Position numbers and translations under genes: made by a program
The notes under the pieces: generated by a model
Told to the model about the DNA's origin: nothing
Seen by the model: the letters and a program-made list of their open reading frames with translations, nothing else
The model's database searches: none
NCBI GenBank assembly: GCA_029203165.1
Contig: CP119308.1
Coordinates: forward strand, 2,914,001-2,978,000
DNA from: Candidatus Microbacterium colombiense
GTDB taxonomy: Bacteria > Actinomycetota > Actinomycetes > Actinomycetales > Microbacteriaceae
Direction of reading: 5' to 3'
DNA length: 64,000 nucleotides
Part shown: piece by piece, positions 42,540 through 51,312 of the stretch
How the letters are laid out: each line of letters starts with the position of its first letter
Numbering within the stretch: the stretch's first letter is position 1

Positions 42540-43574
42540 TCAGCCTCTCAGCAGCACCGGCAGGAGATGTGTGCCGGCCCCGGTGCCCAGAGCAGCTGCC
42601 GGTGCCGCCGGACGCGGGGCGGTTCTCGTGCGCGCGATGCCCAGCCTGCGAGCCCAGCGGTCGGCGAGCAACGCGTAGACGACCATCGCGGCTGCAGAGG
42701 CCACGAGATCGATCGGCGTGCCCGACGTCGCGTTCGCGTCGAGGACCGAGACCGACCCCAGCAGGAAGATCAGCACGTTGTTCACGATGTGCAGCGAGAT
42801 CGCCGCCTCCAACCCACCGGTACGCCACGACAGCCAGGCCGCGACGATGGCGAAGACACCGACACTCGCCGCGCCCCAGACGTCGTAGCCGTGCCCGAGC
42901 ACGAAGAGCGGAACCGGCAGCAGGATCGCGAACGCCGGATGCCGCAGCCAGCCGCCCACCAGCTGCATCAGATAGCCACGGAACACGTACTCCTCCGCAG
43001 CCGCCTGGAACGGCACCAGCAGGAGCACGAGAGCCACCATCACCCATAGACCGGGAGAGCTGAAGTCGGCCACCACGGGCTCGCCCGCGACCGCGGACCA
43101 TCCCAGCAGCACCGCGAAATACACCACGAAGACGGCCAGCGCGAGCAGCAGACTCTTGCCGAGCCAGCCGAACCGGAGCCGCCCCGCGACCGACGACAGC
43201 AGGCCCACGCCGCGCCCTTCGACGATGCGCGAGGCGGCGAACAGCGCGGGGATCATCAGGATGAGCGGGAGCACCAACGCCACGAGGAGCCAGGGGCGGT
43301 CGAGGTCGAAGTACTGCGTGGTGGTGAGGAGCACCTGCATCTCCGCTCCCCACTCCGGGATGAGCACGGAGGCGATCCCGAGAGGCAGGATCAGTGCCAA
43401 CAGGATCACCGTGTAGAACGCGACGCCGAGCAGTCCGGTCAGCAGCATGCGCCACCAGCGGTATCGCGGACGCAACCGCGCAAGCCGGTGGAAGGCGTAC
43501 TCGCCGGCGGCGTGCTCCGCGTCGCGGGAGAGGGAGGAAACGGGGGCGGCGGTGTCGTCCTCGGAGGCGCTCAT
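42540..43574 (-). CDS. CPBP family intramembrane protease
   Basis: 344 residues with about eight membrane helices. The motifs are QAAAEEYVFRGYLMQ (EExxxR), LFVLGHGYDVWG (FxxxH) and SLHIVNNVLIFL (HxxN), the glutamate-histidine set of Abi/CAAX proteases. The substrate is unknown; members process prenylated or bacteriocin-related proteins. A Pro/Ala-rich tail follows the last helix. It is divergent from the response-regulator gene, sharing about 125 bases. Confidence 0.88.
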   Translation of the reverse strand: MSASEDDTAAPVSSLSRDAEHAAGEYAFHRLARLRPRYRWWRMLLTGLLGVAFYTVILLALILPLGIASVLIPEWGAEMQVLLTTTQYFDLDRPWLLVALVLPLILMIPALFAASRIVEGRGVGLLSSVAGRLRFGWLGKSLLLALAVFVVYFAVLLGWSAVAGEPVVADFSSPGLWVMVALVLLLVPFQAAAEEYVFRGYLMQLVGGWLRHPAFAILLPVPLFVLGHGYDVWGAASVGVFAIVAAWLSWRTGGLEAAISLHIVNNVLIFLLGSVSVLDANATSGTPIDLVASAAAMVVYALLADRWARRLGIARTRTAPRPAAPAAALGTGAGTHLLPVLLRG

Positions 43575-43700
43575 CCCTCGATCCTGGCGGAGTCTCCTGT
43601 GCATCCTCTCCGCACGGATCGGCGCGCCGCGGCATGCCGACACCACGCCGTTCCGAAGGATGATCAGCATCCTCATCGAGGAAGTCACCATAATGGGGTC

Positions 43701-44393
43701 ATGACTGCTGCGCGCATCCTGGTCGTCGACGACGAGCCGAACATCCGTGACCTGCTCTCCACAGGACTCAGCTTCGCCGGGTTCCAGGTGAAGACGGTGG
43801 CCAACGGCGCCGCCACCATCTCCGCGGTTCTGGAGGAGGAGCCCGACCTCATCATCCTCGACGTGATGCTCCCCGACATGAACGGGTTCAGCGTCACCAA
43901 GCGCCTCCGAGGGGCGGGCTTCACCGCTCCGATCCTCTTCCTGACGGCGAAGGACGGCACGGACGACAAGATCGAGGGCCTCAACGCCGGGGGCGACGAT
44001 TACGTCACCAAGCCCTTCAGCCTCGACGAGATCGTCGCACGTGCGCAGGCGATCCTGCGCCGCACGATGCAGGCCGACGAGGAGTCGATCATCCGTGCGG
44101 GTGAGCTGTCGATGGATCAGGACACGCACGACGTGCACGTCGGCAAGGAGCCGATCGAGCTGAGCCCGACCGAGTTCAAGCTGCTGCGCTACCTCATGCT
44201 CAACCCGAACCGGGTGCTGTCGAAGGCGCAGATCCTCGATCACGTCTGGGAGTACGACTTCAACGGGGATGCCGGCATCGTGGAGAGCTACATCTCGTAC
44301 CTGCGCCGCAAGATCGATCCGCACACCGAGGACTCGCTGATCCAGACCAAGCGTGGATTCGGCTACATGCTGAAGGTCGGCAAGTCGGTCTGA
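43701..44393 (+). CDS. OmpR-family response regulator
   Basis: 230 residues. The receiver domain has VVDDEPNIRDLLSTGL, the phospho-acceptor D54 in LIILDVMLPDMNG, the conserved Thr and Lys (LTAKDG, VTKPF). The C-terminal winged helix includes LSPTEFKLLRYLMLNPNRV and VESYISYLRRKID. It pairs with the kinase 40 bases downstream. Target genes are not visible; the divergent CPBP gene is one candidate. Confidence 0.94.
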   Translation: MTAARILVVDDEPNIRDLLSTGLSFAGFQVKTVANGAATISAVLEEEPDLIILDVMLPDMNGFSVTKRLRGAGFTAPILFLTAKDGTDDKIEGLNAGGDDYVTKPFSLDEIVARAQAILRRTMQADEESIIRAGELSMDQDTHDVHVGKEPIELSPTEFKLLRYLMLNPNRVLSKAQILDHVWEYDFNGDAGIVESYISYLRRKIDPHTEDSLIQTKRGFGYMLKVGKSV

Positions 44394-44433
44394 CCGCCGC
44401 CCGCATGGCCTGACGTCGACCCGGGAGGACCCG

Positions 44434-46122
44434 ATGGCTCATCAGCCGGACGCGGTCACCACCTGGTGGCGGCGCATCAGCCTTCGCGCGAAGGTCACCG
44501 GGGTGACCGTCGGCGTGCTCGCGTTGGGGCTGCTCATCGCCGGACTCGGCACGGTGCCGATCCTGCGGACGGCGCTGATCGCGAACATCGATCAGCAGCT
44601 CCCCGCGCTCGTCTCGAGCGACCTGGTGAGCCGCTACCTCGACGCCACGGATGTGGACGGCGAGACCGTGTACACGCGCAAGGACGAGCAGCCCAGGGAC
44701 TTCTACTTCGCGATCTACGACGCGGACGGCGCGCTCAAGGCCACGGCGGGCGGCTCGGCCGCCGGAGCACCCCAGTTCGCCGAGACGTTTTCGCCGCAGA
44801 AGGCGCAGGCGAACGAGGACACCGTCTTCGACCTCACGAGCGAACAGGGCAAGGTCTTCCGCGCCTCGGCGGCGCTGCTCCCCTCCGACGGCGGCGCACT
44901 GAGGGTGCAGGTCGTCGCTCTGCCGCTTGCCAGTGCTGACCGGATCATCAGCCAGTACTTCAGCATCTACATCACGATCGCGTTCATCACGATCTTCATC
45001 GCGGCGCTGCTGACCCGATTCCTCGTGACGCTGACCTTCCGCCGGCTCGGCCAGGTCGAGTCGACGGCGATGTCGATCGCGGCAGGGGACTTCAGCCAAC
45101 GCCTCACGGACCTCGAGCCGACGACCGAGGTGGGCCGGCTCAACTACGCGATCAACACGATGCTCGATCGCGTCGACGGCTCCCTCGCACAACGCGACCG
45201 CACGGTGCAGCACATGCGCCGCTTCATCGGTGATGCCAGCCACGAGCTGCGCACGCCGCTGGTGAGTGTGCGCGGCTATGCGGAGCTCTACCGGATGGGC
45301 GCGATCAAGGGCGAGGAGGACACCGCCCGCGCCATGGAACGCATCGAGAAGGAAGCCATCCGCATGGGCGTGCTCGTCGAGGACCTGCTGGCCCTCGCGC
45401 GCTTGGACGAGGAACGCGAGCCCGAGATCGTGGCCCTCGATCTCCGACCGATCGCGCGCGACGCCGCCCTCGACGTGCGGGCTGCCGCGCCCGGGCGCAC
45501 GGTGACGATGATCGATCTGACGACCGAGAGCGTCACGGCCCCAACGCGCAGCATCCCGAAGCCGCAACCCGAGCAGCCGGCCGCGCGCGGTCTGGCACGC
45601 ACTCCCCTCTCACGGCTGCGTCGCCGCCCGCGTCCCGGCGCCGACCAGCCCGCACCGGCGATCGATTTCTCCGAGGCCGCCGACATCCCCGTCCGCACTC
45701 CGCCGATCGTCCTGGGCGAGGAGAACAAGGTGCGTCAGGTGGTGACGAACCTGCTGGGGAACGCACGGCGGTTCTCACCGGAGGACGGCCCGATCGAGAT
45801 CGTCGTGGATTCGGATCGTGTGCGCGGCACCGGCAGCATCTCCGTCGTGGACCACGGTGAGGGAATCCCCCCGCAGATCCGCGAGCAGATCTTCGAACGG
45901 TTCTGGCGTGCCGACACGTCACGCGCGCGGGAGACCGGAGGATCGGGACTCGGACTGGCGATCGTCGCCTCGATCATGAAGGCTCTGCACGGCTCGGTCG
46001 CCGTCTCGGAGACCCCGGGCGGCGGGGCGACCTTCACGGTGACACTCCCGCTGGCCCCCTCGCAGGCCACACCCGCCCACCTGCTCGAAGACACGCAGCC
46101 ACTCGAGCCGCTGGACCTCTGA
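44434..46122 (+). CDS. HAMP-containing sensor histidine kinase
   Basis: 562 residues. TM1 is at about 20-45, an extracytoplasmic sensor of about 125 residues follows, TM2 is at about 172-198, then HAMP, the HisKA box with H270 in IGDASHELRTPLVSV, and the ATPase domain with NLLGNARRF (N box), VVDHGEGIPP (G1) and GGSGLGLAIV (G2). A Pro/Arg-rich insert of roughly 65 residues (from about 370) breaks the region between HisKA and the N box. Partner of the preceding OmpR regulator. Its 3' end runs into a four-unit GAGCT repeat. Confidence 0.92.
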   Translation: MAHQPDAVTTWWRRISLRAKVTGVTVGVLALGLLIAGLGTVPILRTALIANIDQQLPALVSSDLVSRYLDATDVDGETVYTRKDEQPRDFYFAIYDADGALKATAGGSAAGAPQFAETFSPQKAQANEDTVFDLTSEQGKVFRASAALLPSDGGALRVQVVALPLASADRIISQYFSIYITIAFITIFIAALLTRFLVTLTFRRLGQVESTAMSIAAGDFSQRLTDLEPTTEVGRLNYAINTMLDRVDGSLAQRDRTVQHMRRFIGDASHELRTPLVSVRGYAELYRMGAIKGEEDTARAMERIEKEAIRMGVLVEDLLALARLDEEREPEIVALDLRPIARDAALDVRAAAPGRTVTMIDLTTESVTAPTRSIPKPQPEQPAARGLARTPLSRLRRRPRPGADQPAPAIDFSEAADIPVRTPPIVLGEENKVRQVVTNLLGNARRFSPEDGPIEIVVDSDRVRGTGSISVVDHGEGIPPQIREQIFERFWRADTSRARETGGSGLGLAIVASIMKALHGSVAVSETPGGGATFTVTLPLAPSQATPAHLLEDTQPLEPLDL

Positions 46123-46138
46123 GCTGAGCTGAGCTGAG
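46119..46138. repeat. Short tandem repeat GAGCT at the kinase stop codon
   Basis: Four near-identical 5-base units (GAGCTGAGCTGAGCTGAGC) overlap the TGA stop of the histidine kinase. Such a tract could slip, but shifts here would affect only the last residues. Confidence 0.6.
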
Positions 46139-46262
46139 CGTCATCCTGCACGCCGCGACGCGATCGCGAGTTGTGCACACTCCCCGGCGGGTCGGGCTCT
46201 CAGCGCCGCGGCGGATGAGACGTCACGCCTAGCCTCGGAACTCCATTCACAGAAGGAGTCCC

Positions 46263-46550
46263 ATGACCGTTTTCACCGTCGACACCGAAGCAGTCCATGC
46301 CGCCCACGGCGCGACCCGCGCCACCATGGAGCGACTTCAGGCCGAATCCGCCTCGCTCATGGCGCAGCTCACGCAGCTGCAGTCGTCGTGGGTCGGAGGC
46401 GCATCCAGCGCGTTCCAGGGGTGCGCCGAGCAGTGGCGCGGCGCACAGCTGCACGTCGAGCAGGTGCTCGACTCGATCGGTACCGCGCTCGGCTCCGCCG
46501 CGACCCAGTACGCCGACGCCGACCAGTACTCGGCCAGCCTGTTCCGCTGA
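46263..46550 (+). CDS. WXG100-family type VII secretion substrate (ESAT-6-like)
   Basis: 95 residues forming a predicted helix-turn-helix hairpin: a helix with THAVHAAHG-like Ala-rich faces, the turn SSWVGGASSAFQG (W-x-G), and a second helix ending AATQYADADQYSASLFR. Length and WxG are typical of ESX substrates that dimerise and are exported by EccC-type machines. No ESX machinery or partner gene lies nearby, so it is an orphan. AGAAGGAG lies seven bases before the ATG. A strong terminator follows. Confidence 0.9.
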   Translation: MTVFTVDTEAVHAAHGATRATMERLQAESASLMAQLTQLQSSWVGGASSAFQGCAEQWRGAQLHVEQVLDSIGTALGSAATQYADADQYSASLFR

Positions 46551-46583
46551 ACACGGCACCCGCCGAACCTGCGACGCGGAATG

Positions 46584-46619
46584 CAGAAACGCCCCGGCTG
46601 GAGAGCCGGGGCGTTTCTG
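46584..46619. terminator. Bidirectional terminator between the WXG100 gene and groEL
   Basis: A 16-bp perfect stem (46584-46599 with 46604-46619) and a GGAG tetraloop; the arms end in AAA/TTT giving T-runs on both strands. Convergent genes end on both sides. Confidence 0.88.
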
Positions 46620-46636
46620 TCTGCGTGAAGCGGGAC

Positions 46637-48256
46637 TCAGAAGTCCATGCCACCCGACGGGTCACCCATGGGAGCAGCAGCCTTCTCGGGCTTGTCTGCC
46701 ACGACGACCTCGGTGGTGAGGAACAGCGCAGCGATCGATGCGGCGTTCTGCAGCGCCGAACGCGTCACCTTGGCCGGGTCGATGATGCCCTGTGCGAACA
46801 GGTCACCGTACTCGCCGGTCGCGGCGTTGAGGCCGTGTCCGGTCGGGAGACCGGCGACCGTGTTCGCGACGACACCCGGCTCCAGACCGGCGTTCAGCGC
46901 GATCTGCTTGAGCGGAGCCTCGATCGCGACGCGCACGATGTTGACACCGGTCTGCTCGTCGCCCTTGAGCTCGAGCGTGGCGAGAGCCTTGGTGCCGGCC
47001 TGGATCAGCGCGACGCCACCACCGGGGACGATGCCCTCCTCGACGGCCGCCTTCGCGTTGCGAACGGCGTCTTCGATGCGGTGCTTGCGCTCCTTGAGCT
47101 CGACCTCGGTCGCTGCACCCGCCTTGATGACGGCGACGCCACCGGCGAGCTTGGCAAGACGCTCCTGGAGCTTCTCGCGGTCGTAGTCGCTGTCGGTGTT
47201 CTCGATCTCGCGACGGATCTGCGTGACGCGACCCTCGATCTGGTCGGCCTCGCCGGCGCCCTCGATGATCGTGGTCTCGTCCTTGGTGACGATGACCTTG
47301 CGTGCACGACCCAGCAGGTCGAGCGTGGCGTTCTCGAGCTTCAGGCCGACCTCTTCGGTGATGACCTGACCACCGGTGAGGATCGCGATGTCCTGCAGCT
47401 GCGCCTTGCGACGGTCGCCGAAGCCGGGAGCCTTGACGGCGACCGACTTGAAGATGCCCTTGAGCTTGTTCAGCACGAGCGTCGCGAGAGCCTCGCCCTC
47501 GACGTCCTCGGCGATGATGACGAGTTCCTTGCCATCCTGGATCACCTTGTCGACGATGGGCAGGAGGTCCTTGATGTTGGAGACCTTCTGGTTCGCGATG
47601 AGGATGTACGGGTCCTCGAACACCGCTTCCTGGCGGTCGGGGTCCGTGACGAAGTACGGGTTCAGGTAGCCCTTGTCGAAGCGCATACCCTCGGTGAGCT
47701 CGAGCTCGGTGCCGAACGTCTGCGACTCCTCGACGGTGACGACGCCTTCCTTGCCGACCTTGTCGATCGCCTCGGCGATGAGCTCGCCGATCGCCGGGTC
47801 AGCGGCGGAGATGGATGCCGTTGCGGCGATCTGCTCCTTGGACTCGATCTCCTTGGCGCTGGCGAGCAGCTCCTCGGTGATCGCGGCCACGGCCTTCTCG
47901 ATTCCGCGCTTGAGCGAGATCGGGTCGGCGCCGGCTGCGACGTTGCGCAGGCCTTCGCGGACCAGTGCCTGAGCGAGGACGGTCGCGGTGGTGGTACCGT
48001 CACCGGCGACATCGTCGGTCTTCTTGGCGACCTCCTTGACGAGCTCCGCGCCGATCTTCTCGTACGGGTCGTCGAGCTCGATCTCCTTGGCGATGGACAC
48101 GCCGTCGTTCGTGATCGTGGGGGCGCCCCACTTCTTCTCGAGCACGACGTTGCGGCCACGCGGGCCGAGGGTCACCTTGACGGCGTCGGCGAGGATGTTG
48201 AGGCCGCGCTCGAGGCCGCGACGGGCCTCCTCATCGAAAGCGATGATCTTTGCCAT
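46637..48256 (-). CDS. groEL: Chaperonin GroEL (60 kDa)
   Basis: 539 residues. MAKIIAFDEEARRGLERG starts the equatorial domain; LGPRGRNVVLEKKWGAP and DVAGDGTTTATVLA form the ATP site, with the catalytic Asp in the latter; the apical domain holds KVSNIKDLLPIVDK. The C-terminus ends PMGDPSGGMDF, without the long Gly-Met tail of E. coli and without the His-rich tail of mycobacterial GroEL1. There is no groES next to it, as in other actinobacteria with a second groEL locus. A perfect CIRCE lies in the leader. Confidence 0.98.
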   Translation of the reverse strand: MAKIIAFDEEARRGLERGLNILADAVKVTLGPRGRNVVLEKKWGAPTITNDGVSIAKEIELDDPYEKIGAELVKEVAKKTDDVAGDGTTTATVLAQALVREGLRNVAAGADPISLKRGIEKAVAAITEELLASAKEIESKEQIAATASISAADPAIGELIAEAIDKVGKEGVVTVEESQTFGTELELTEGMRFDKGYLNPYFVTDPDRQEAVFEDPYILIANQKVSNIKDLLPIVDKVIQDGKELVIIAEDVEGEALATLVLNKLKGIFKSVAVKAPGFGDRRKAQLQDIAILTGGQVITEEVGLKLENATLDLLGRARKVIVTKDETTIIEGAGEADQIEGRVTQIRREIENTDSDYDREKLQERLAKLAGGVAVIKAGAATEVELKERKHRIEDAVRNAKAAVEEGIVPGGGVALIQAGTKALATLELKGDEQTGVNIVRVAIEAPLKQIALNAGLEPGVVANTVAGLPTGHGLNAATGEYGDLFAQGIIDPAKVTRSALQNAASIAALFLTTEVVVADKPEKAAAPMGDPSGGMDF

Positions 48257-48292
48257 GAGCTTTGTCGTCCCTCCTGGACGTAGACGTGTGGT

Positions 48293-48319
48293 TTAGCACT
48301 CAGAGTCTGAGAGTGCTAA
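48293..48319 (-). promoter_or_regulatory. CIRCE operator (HrcA binding site) upstream of groEL
   Basis: TTAGCACTC (48293-48301), nine spacer bases, GAGTGCTAA (48311-48319): a perfect match to the CIRCE consensus, 37 bases before the groEL ATG. HrcA should repress groEL here until heat stress. Confidence 0.97.
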
Positions 48320-48380
48320 CGCCATTCTGGCACTCGACCCCTCCGAGTGCAAGCCGCCGGGAGCGCGCTGAGGGCGAACG

Positions 48381-48959
48381 TCAGGGGGCGGGTGTGCCCG
48401 CAGGTGTCTCTGTCGCGGCTGCGGATCGGTCGAGGCCGATCACGACGGTGAGCTGCTCGCGATCGGTCTCGTTCAGCGCCGCATAGGTGTCGCTCTGCTG
48501 CACGGCTGCACCGCCGAGCAGGTTCGCGAGCCCGATCGCCGCCGGTTCGTCGTCGTCCTGGACGTAGTAGACCGTGGTGGTCTTGAAGTCCACGCTGTCG
48601 CTGCCGCTGGCGTAGACCGTTCCCGCATCCCAGCCCTTGTTGATCAGGAGGTCGCGCATCTGCTGCTCGAGCCCGTCCTCGCCGGTCGCGTTGAGGATCA
48701 TCACCGAGAACGCGGTGTCGACGACGCCGGTGTCCTCCGGGGTCGGAACCGCCGAGGGCGCGGCCTCGGGGAACAGTTCGATGCGTCCCATGAACACGAG
48801 CGATCCGAAGATGCCCGCGATGATGAGCACGAGTGCCGCCACGAACGACCACAGCAGCACGACCCACCCGTTCATTCCGGGGGCTTCGGCGCGGTGCGCT
48901 CCGACTCGTCCGGTGGCACGGGGGACGTCATCGAAACGATCGCGGGAGGGCTTTGACAC
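48381..48959 (-). CDS. LytR C-terminal domain membrane protein
   Basis: 192 residues. A basic cytoplasmic N-terminus is followed by one membrane helix at about 31-56 (WVVLLWSFVAALVLIIAGIF) and an extracytoplasmic domain with FSVMILNATGEDGLEQQM and VYYVQDDDEPAAIGLANLL, the LytR_C fold. It ends in a Thr/Ala/Pro tail. Usually found attached to LCP cell-wall ligases, but here it stands alone on a membrane anchor. GTG start close to GAGGGG. Function in the envelope is inferred. Confidence 0.85.
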   Translation of the reverse strand: MSKPSRDRFDDVPRATGRVGAHRAEAPGMNGWVVLLWSFVAALVLIIAGIFGSLVFMGRIELFPEAAPSAVPTPEDTGVVDTAFSVMILNATGEDGLEQQMRDLLINKGWDAGTVYASGSDSVDFKTTTVYYVQDDDEPAAIGLANLLGGAAVQQSDTYAALNETDREQLTVVIGLDRSAAATETPAGTPAP

Positions 48960-49029
48960 CCCTCGATGCTAGCGGCACGCACCTGTCAATCCGCATCGAC
49001 GCCGCGAACGGCCGCGCACTCGCCGTCGC

Positions 49030-49287
49030 TCAGCCGACGAAGCCCGGCATCCGACCGCTGCGGCGCGCGGCGCGGACATCGCGCAGTCGACGCAGCCGGC
49101 GCACGAGCATGGGGTCGTATTCGAGCGCGGCGTCGGACTCCAGGAGTCGTCCCAGCACCTGGTAGTAGCGGGCGGCGCTCATCCCCAGCTGAGCGCGGAT
49201 GACCTCTTCCTTCGCACTGCCGTGGCGCGGCCAGGCGGCTTCGATCGCGAGGACCGCGCGATCGCGCTCCGTGAGGTCTCCCAACAT
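49030..49287 (-). CDS. DUF3263 small DNA-binding-like protein
   Basis: 85 residues. LTERDRAVLAIEAAWPRHGS and KEEVIRAQLGMSAARYYQVL look like a helix-turn-helix and are the conserved part of this actinobacterial family; a basic stretch (LVRRLRRLRDVRAARRSGR) follows. Usually beside the LytR_C gene, as here (70 bases downstream, same strand). Role not established. Confidence 0.85.
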   Translation of the reverse strand: MLGDLTERDRAVLAIEAAWPRHGSAKEEVIRAQLGMSAARYYQVLGRLLESDAALEYDPMLVRRLRRLRDVRAARRSGRMPGFVG

Positions 49288-49296
49288 GGCTCCAGG

Positions 49297-50289
49297 TTAG
49301 GACTCATCGCGCTGTGAATCGGCGCGCCACTCCCACCAGCTGCCGAGGGGGTCGGCCGCTGCCCGCACCCGTCCATCGAGAGCGACGACGAACCCGGTCC
49401 ACGTCGACGCATCGATCGGGGGCCGCCAGACATCGAGCAACGCTGGCGGATCGATCGTGATCCACCGCGCCGGCAGCTGTGCGATCCGGTCGACCAGCGC
49501 GGTGCGCGACGCCCTCGGGATGTGCACGAGCACTCCGGGCGTCGTGATCACCAGGGTCGCGTCCGTCGGCGCCGCATCGGCGAGCGCCTCGAGCTTCTCC
49601 AGCGCGTCACCGGCGACGAGGTGCGGCGGCTCGGCGGCGGCGATGTCCGCGGCGGCGTCGATCCGTTCGGCACGGCCGCTCTCCCCCGGCCAGACGAGGC
49701 CGCGCAGCCAGCGCCGATCCCACGCGTCGGCGACGTCGAGCGGCGCGAGGTCGATCCCGGCGCGCCAGACGACGTGCGGCATCCGCAGCGGAGGGAGCTC
49801 CCCCGTGACCGTGCTCGTCAGGACGACGCTCGACGTGCCCTCAGACGGATCGAGGGCGAGACGAACCGCGCCGTCCGCGTCGACGAAACGGTACGAGTAG
49901 TGGTCGGGATACAGGCACAGACCGGCGGAGGCGCCGAGCTCGAGCAGAGCGATCGGCCCGTCGATCTCCGACAGCACGGGAAGAAGAGCGGCGAGACGGA
50001 GAGGTTCGTTGGTCTGCAGCGAGCGGGCGGTGCACTCGGCGACCACCTCGTCGGCATGCGATCGGACGAAGTCCCGCCAGCCGGCGAAATCGCCCGGCAT
50101 CGCCCCCAGCAGCCGGGTGACCGCGAAGACGAGCGGCGGTTGCCGCCGATTCTCGGGGATGCGGGCGAGGAGCGCCTGCATGTCCGCGTCATCCGCGACG
50201 CCCTGCGCCCACTCCTCGTACACCGTGCTGCGCCCCGGCGCCTCCTCGGCGGCGAAGCGGGCGTATCGCTGCTGCACGGCATCGGTCAT
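49297..50289 (-). CDS. DUF2332 family protein
   Basis: 330 residues. Conserved signatures include YARFAAEEAPGRSTVYEEWA, LLARIPENRRQPPLVFA, FVRSHADEVV, ALLELGASAGLCLYPDHYSY (resembling a methyltransferase glycine loop) and TTPGVLVHIPRASRTAL. The family may be a divergent S-adenosylmethionine methyltransferase fold, but the function is unknown. ATG 50289 is preferred to the upstream in-frame starts because the family begins there. It ends 10 bases before the DUF3263 gene. Confidence 0.82.
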   Translation of the reverse strand: MTDAVQQRYARFAAEEAPGRSTVYEEWAQGVADDADMQALLARIPENRRQPPLVFAVTRLLGAMPGDFAGWRDFVRSHADEVVAECTARSLQTNEPLRLAALLPVLSEIDGPIALLELGASAGLCLYPDHYSYRFVDADGAVRLALDPSEGTSSVVLTSTVTGELPPLRMPHVVWRAGIDLAPLDVADAWDRRWLRGLVWPGESGRAERIDAAADIAAAEPPHLVAGDALEKLEALADAAPTDATLVITTPGVLVHIPRASRTALVDRIAQLPARWITIDPPALLDVWRPPIDASTWTGFVVALDGRVRAAADPLGSWWEWRADSQRDES

Positions 50290-50359
50290 GGCTCCATTCT
50301 CGCGCGAGGCACCCGCGTCTCGCCGGAGGAGGGAGAATGGAGGAGACCCAGGAGGACGC

Positions 50360-50764
50360 ATGGCCTACAGCGTGGACAAGACCGAAGAAGAATGGCGCGA
50401 CGAGCTCGGCGATGAGCAGTACGCGGTGCTGCGTCAGGCCGCCACCGAGCGCGCCTGGACGGGCGAGCTGCTCGACGAGGGCCGCGCCGGCCTCTACACG
50501 TGCGGCGCGTGCGGTGCCGAACTCTTCCAGAGCGGCACCAAGTTCGACTCCGGATGCGGATGGCCGAGCTTCTACGAGTCGATCCGCCCCGAAGCCGTGC
50601 AGCTCATCGAGGACACGACCCTGGGCATGGTGCGCACGGAGGTGCGCTGCTCGAACTGCGGCTCGCACCTCGGCCATGTCTTCCCCGACGGCTTCGGCAC
50701 GCCCACCGGCGACCGGTACTGCATGAACTCGATCGCTCTGAACTTCACCCCCGAAGCCTCGTGA
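50360..50764 (+). CDS. msrB: Peptide-methionine (R)-S-oxide reductase
   Basis: 134 residues. The zinc is held by two CxxC pairs, YTCGACGAELF and RCSNCGSHLGH; GCGWPSFYE binds the substrate methionine, and the catalytic cysteine is in GDRYCMNSIALNF. It reduces methionine-R-sulfoxide in oxidised proteins. GGAGGA precedes the ATG by three bases. Overlaps the nitroreductase gene (GTGA). Confidence 0.96.
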   Translation: MAYSVDKTEEEWRDELGDEQYAVLRQAATERAWTGELLDEGRAGLYTCGACGAELFQSGTKFDSGCGWPSFYESIRPEAVQLIEDTTLGMVRTEVRCSNCGSHLGHVFPDGFGTPTGDRYCMNSIALNFTPEAS

Positions 50765-51309
50765 GCGCGCTCGACGCCGTCCGTGCCCGCCAGTCGTGGT
50801 CGAAGGTCGACGACACCGCGCCCACCCACGAAGAGCTGCTCACGTTCGTGGCCGCCGCCGGGAGGGTCGCCGATCATTCGTCCCTGCGCCCGTGGCGTCT
50901 GATCGAGCTGCGCGGGGCCGATCGCGAGGTGCTCGGCGCGGCGATCGCGAAGGCCGAGGGCGACAAGTCCCCCTCGACCAAGCCGTTGCGCGCACCGCTG
51001 CTCATCGCCGTGGTGGCAAGCTTCCGCAAGAGCAAGGTGCCGCGCTGGGAGCAGGAGGCCGTCGCTTCCGGCGTCGCGCACACCATCAGCCTGCTTCTGG
51101 ACGAGGCAGGCTGGGGAGTGTTCTGGCGCACGGGGAGCTACACGCGGGCGAAGGCCGTGGCGAAGGCGCACGGGCTGGGCAAGGACGAGGAACTGCTCGG
51201 CTGGCTCTACGTCGGCGGCAAGCCTGCCGGCAAGCGAGCAGGACGACGCAAGGCGGTCGATGCGCGCAAGCTCGTCAGCCGGATGCCGCGGGCGAAGAAG
51301 AAGAAGTAG
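50761..51309 (+). CDS. Nitroreductase family protein
   Basis: 182 residues. ARQSWSKVDDTAPTHEEL and VADHSSLRPWRLIEL are the FMN-binding N-terminal motifs, LLLDEAGWGVFWRTG the second conserved block; the C-terminus is a Lys/Arg-rich tail. The short YdjA-like branch works as a dimer with FMN and NAD(P)H. The substrate is unknown. The GTG start overlaps the msrB stop, so the two are probably linked in redox defence. Confidence 0.87.
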   Translation: MSALDAVRARQSWSKVDDTAPTHEELLTFVAAAGRVADHSSLRPWRLIELRGADREVLGAAIAKAEGDKSPSTKPLRAPLLIAVVASFRKSKVPRWEQEAVASGVAHTISLLLDEAGWGVFWRTGSYTRAKAVAKAHGLGKDEELLGWLYVGGKPAGKRAGRRKAVDARKLVSRMPRAKKKK

Positions 51310-51312
51310 CGG

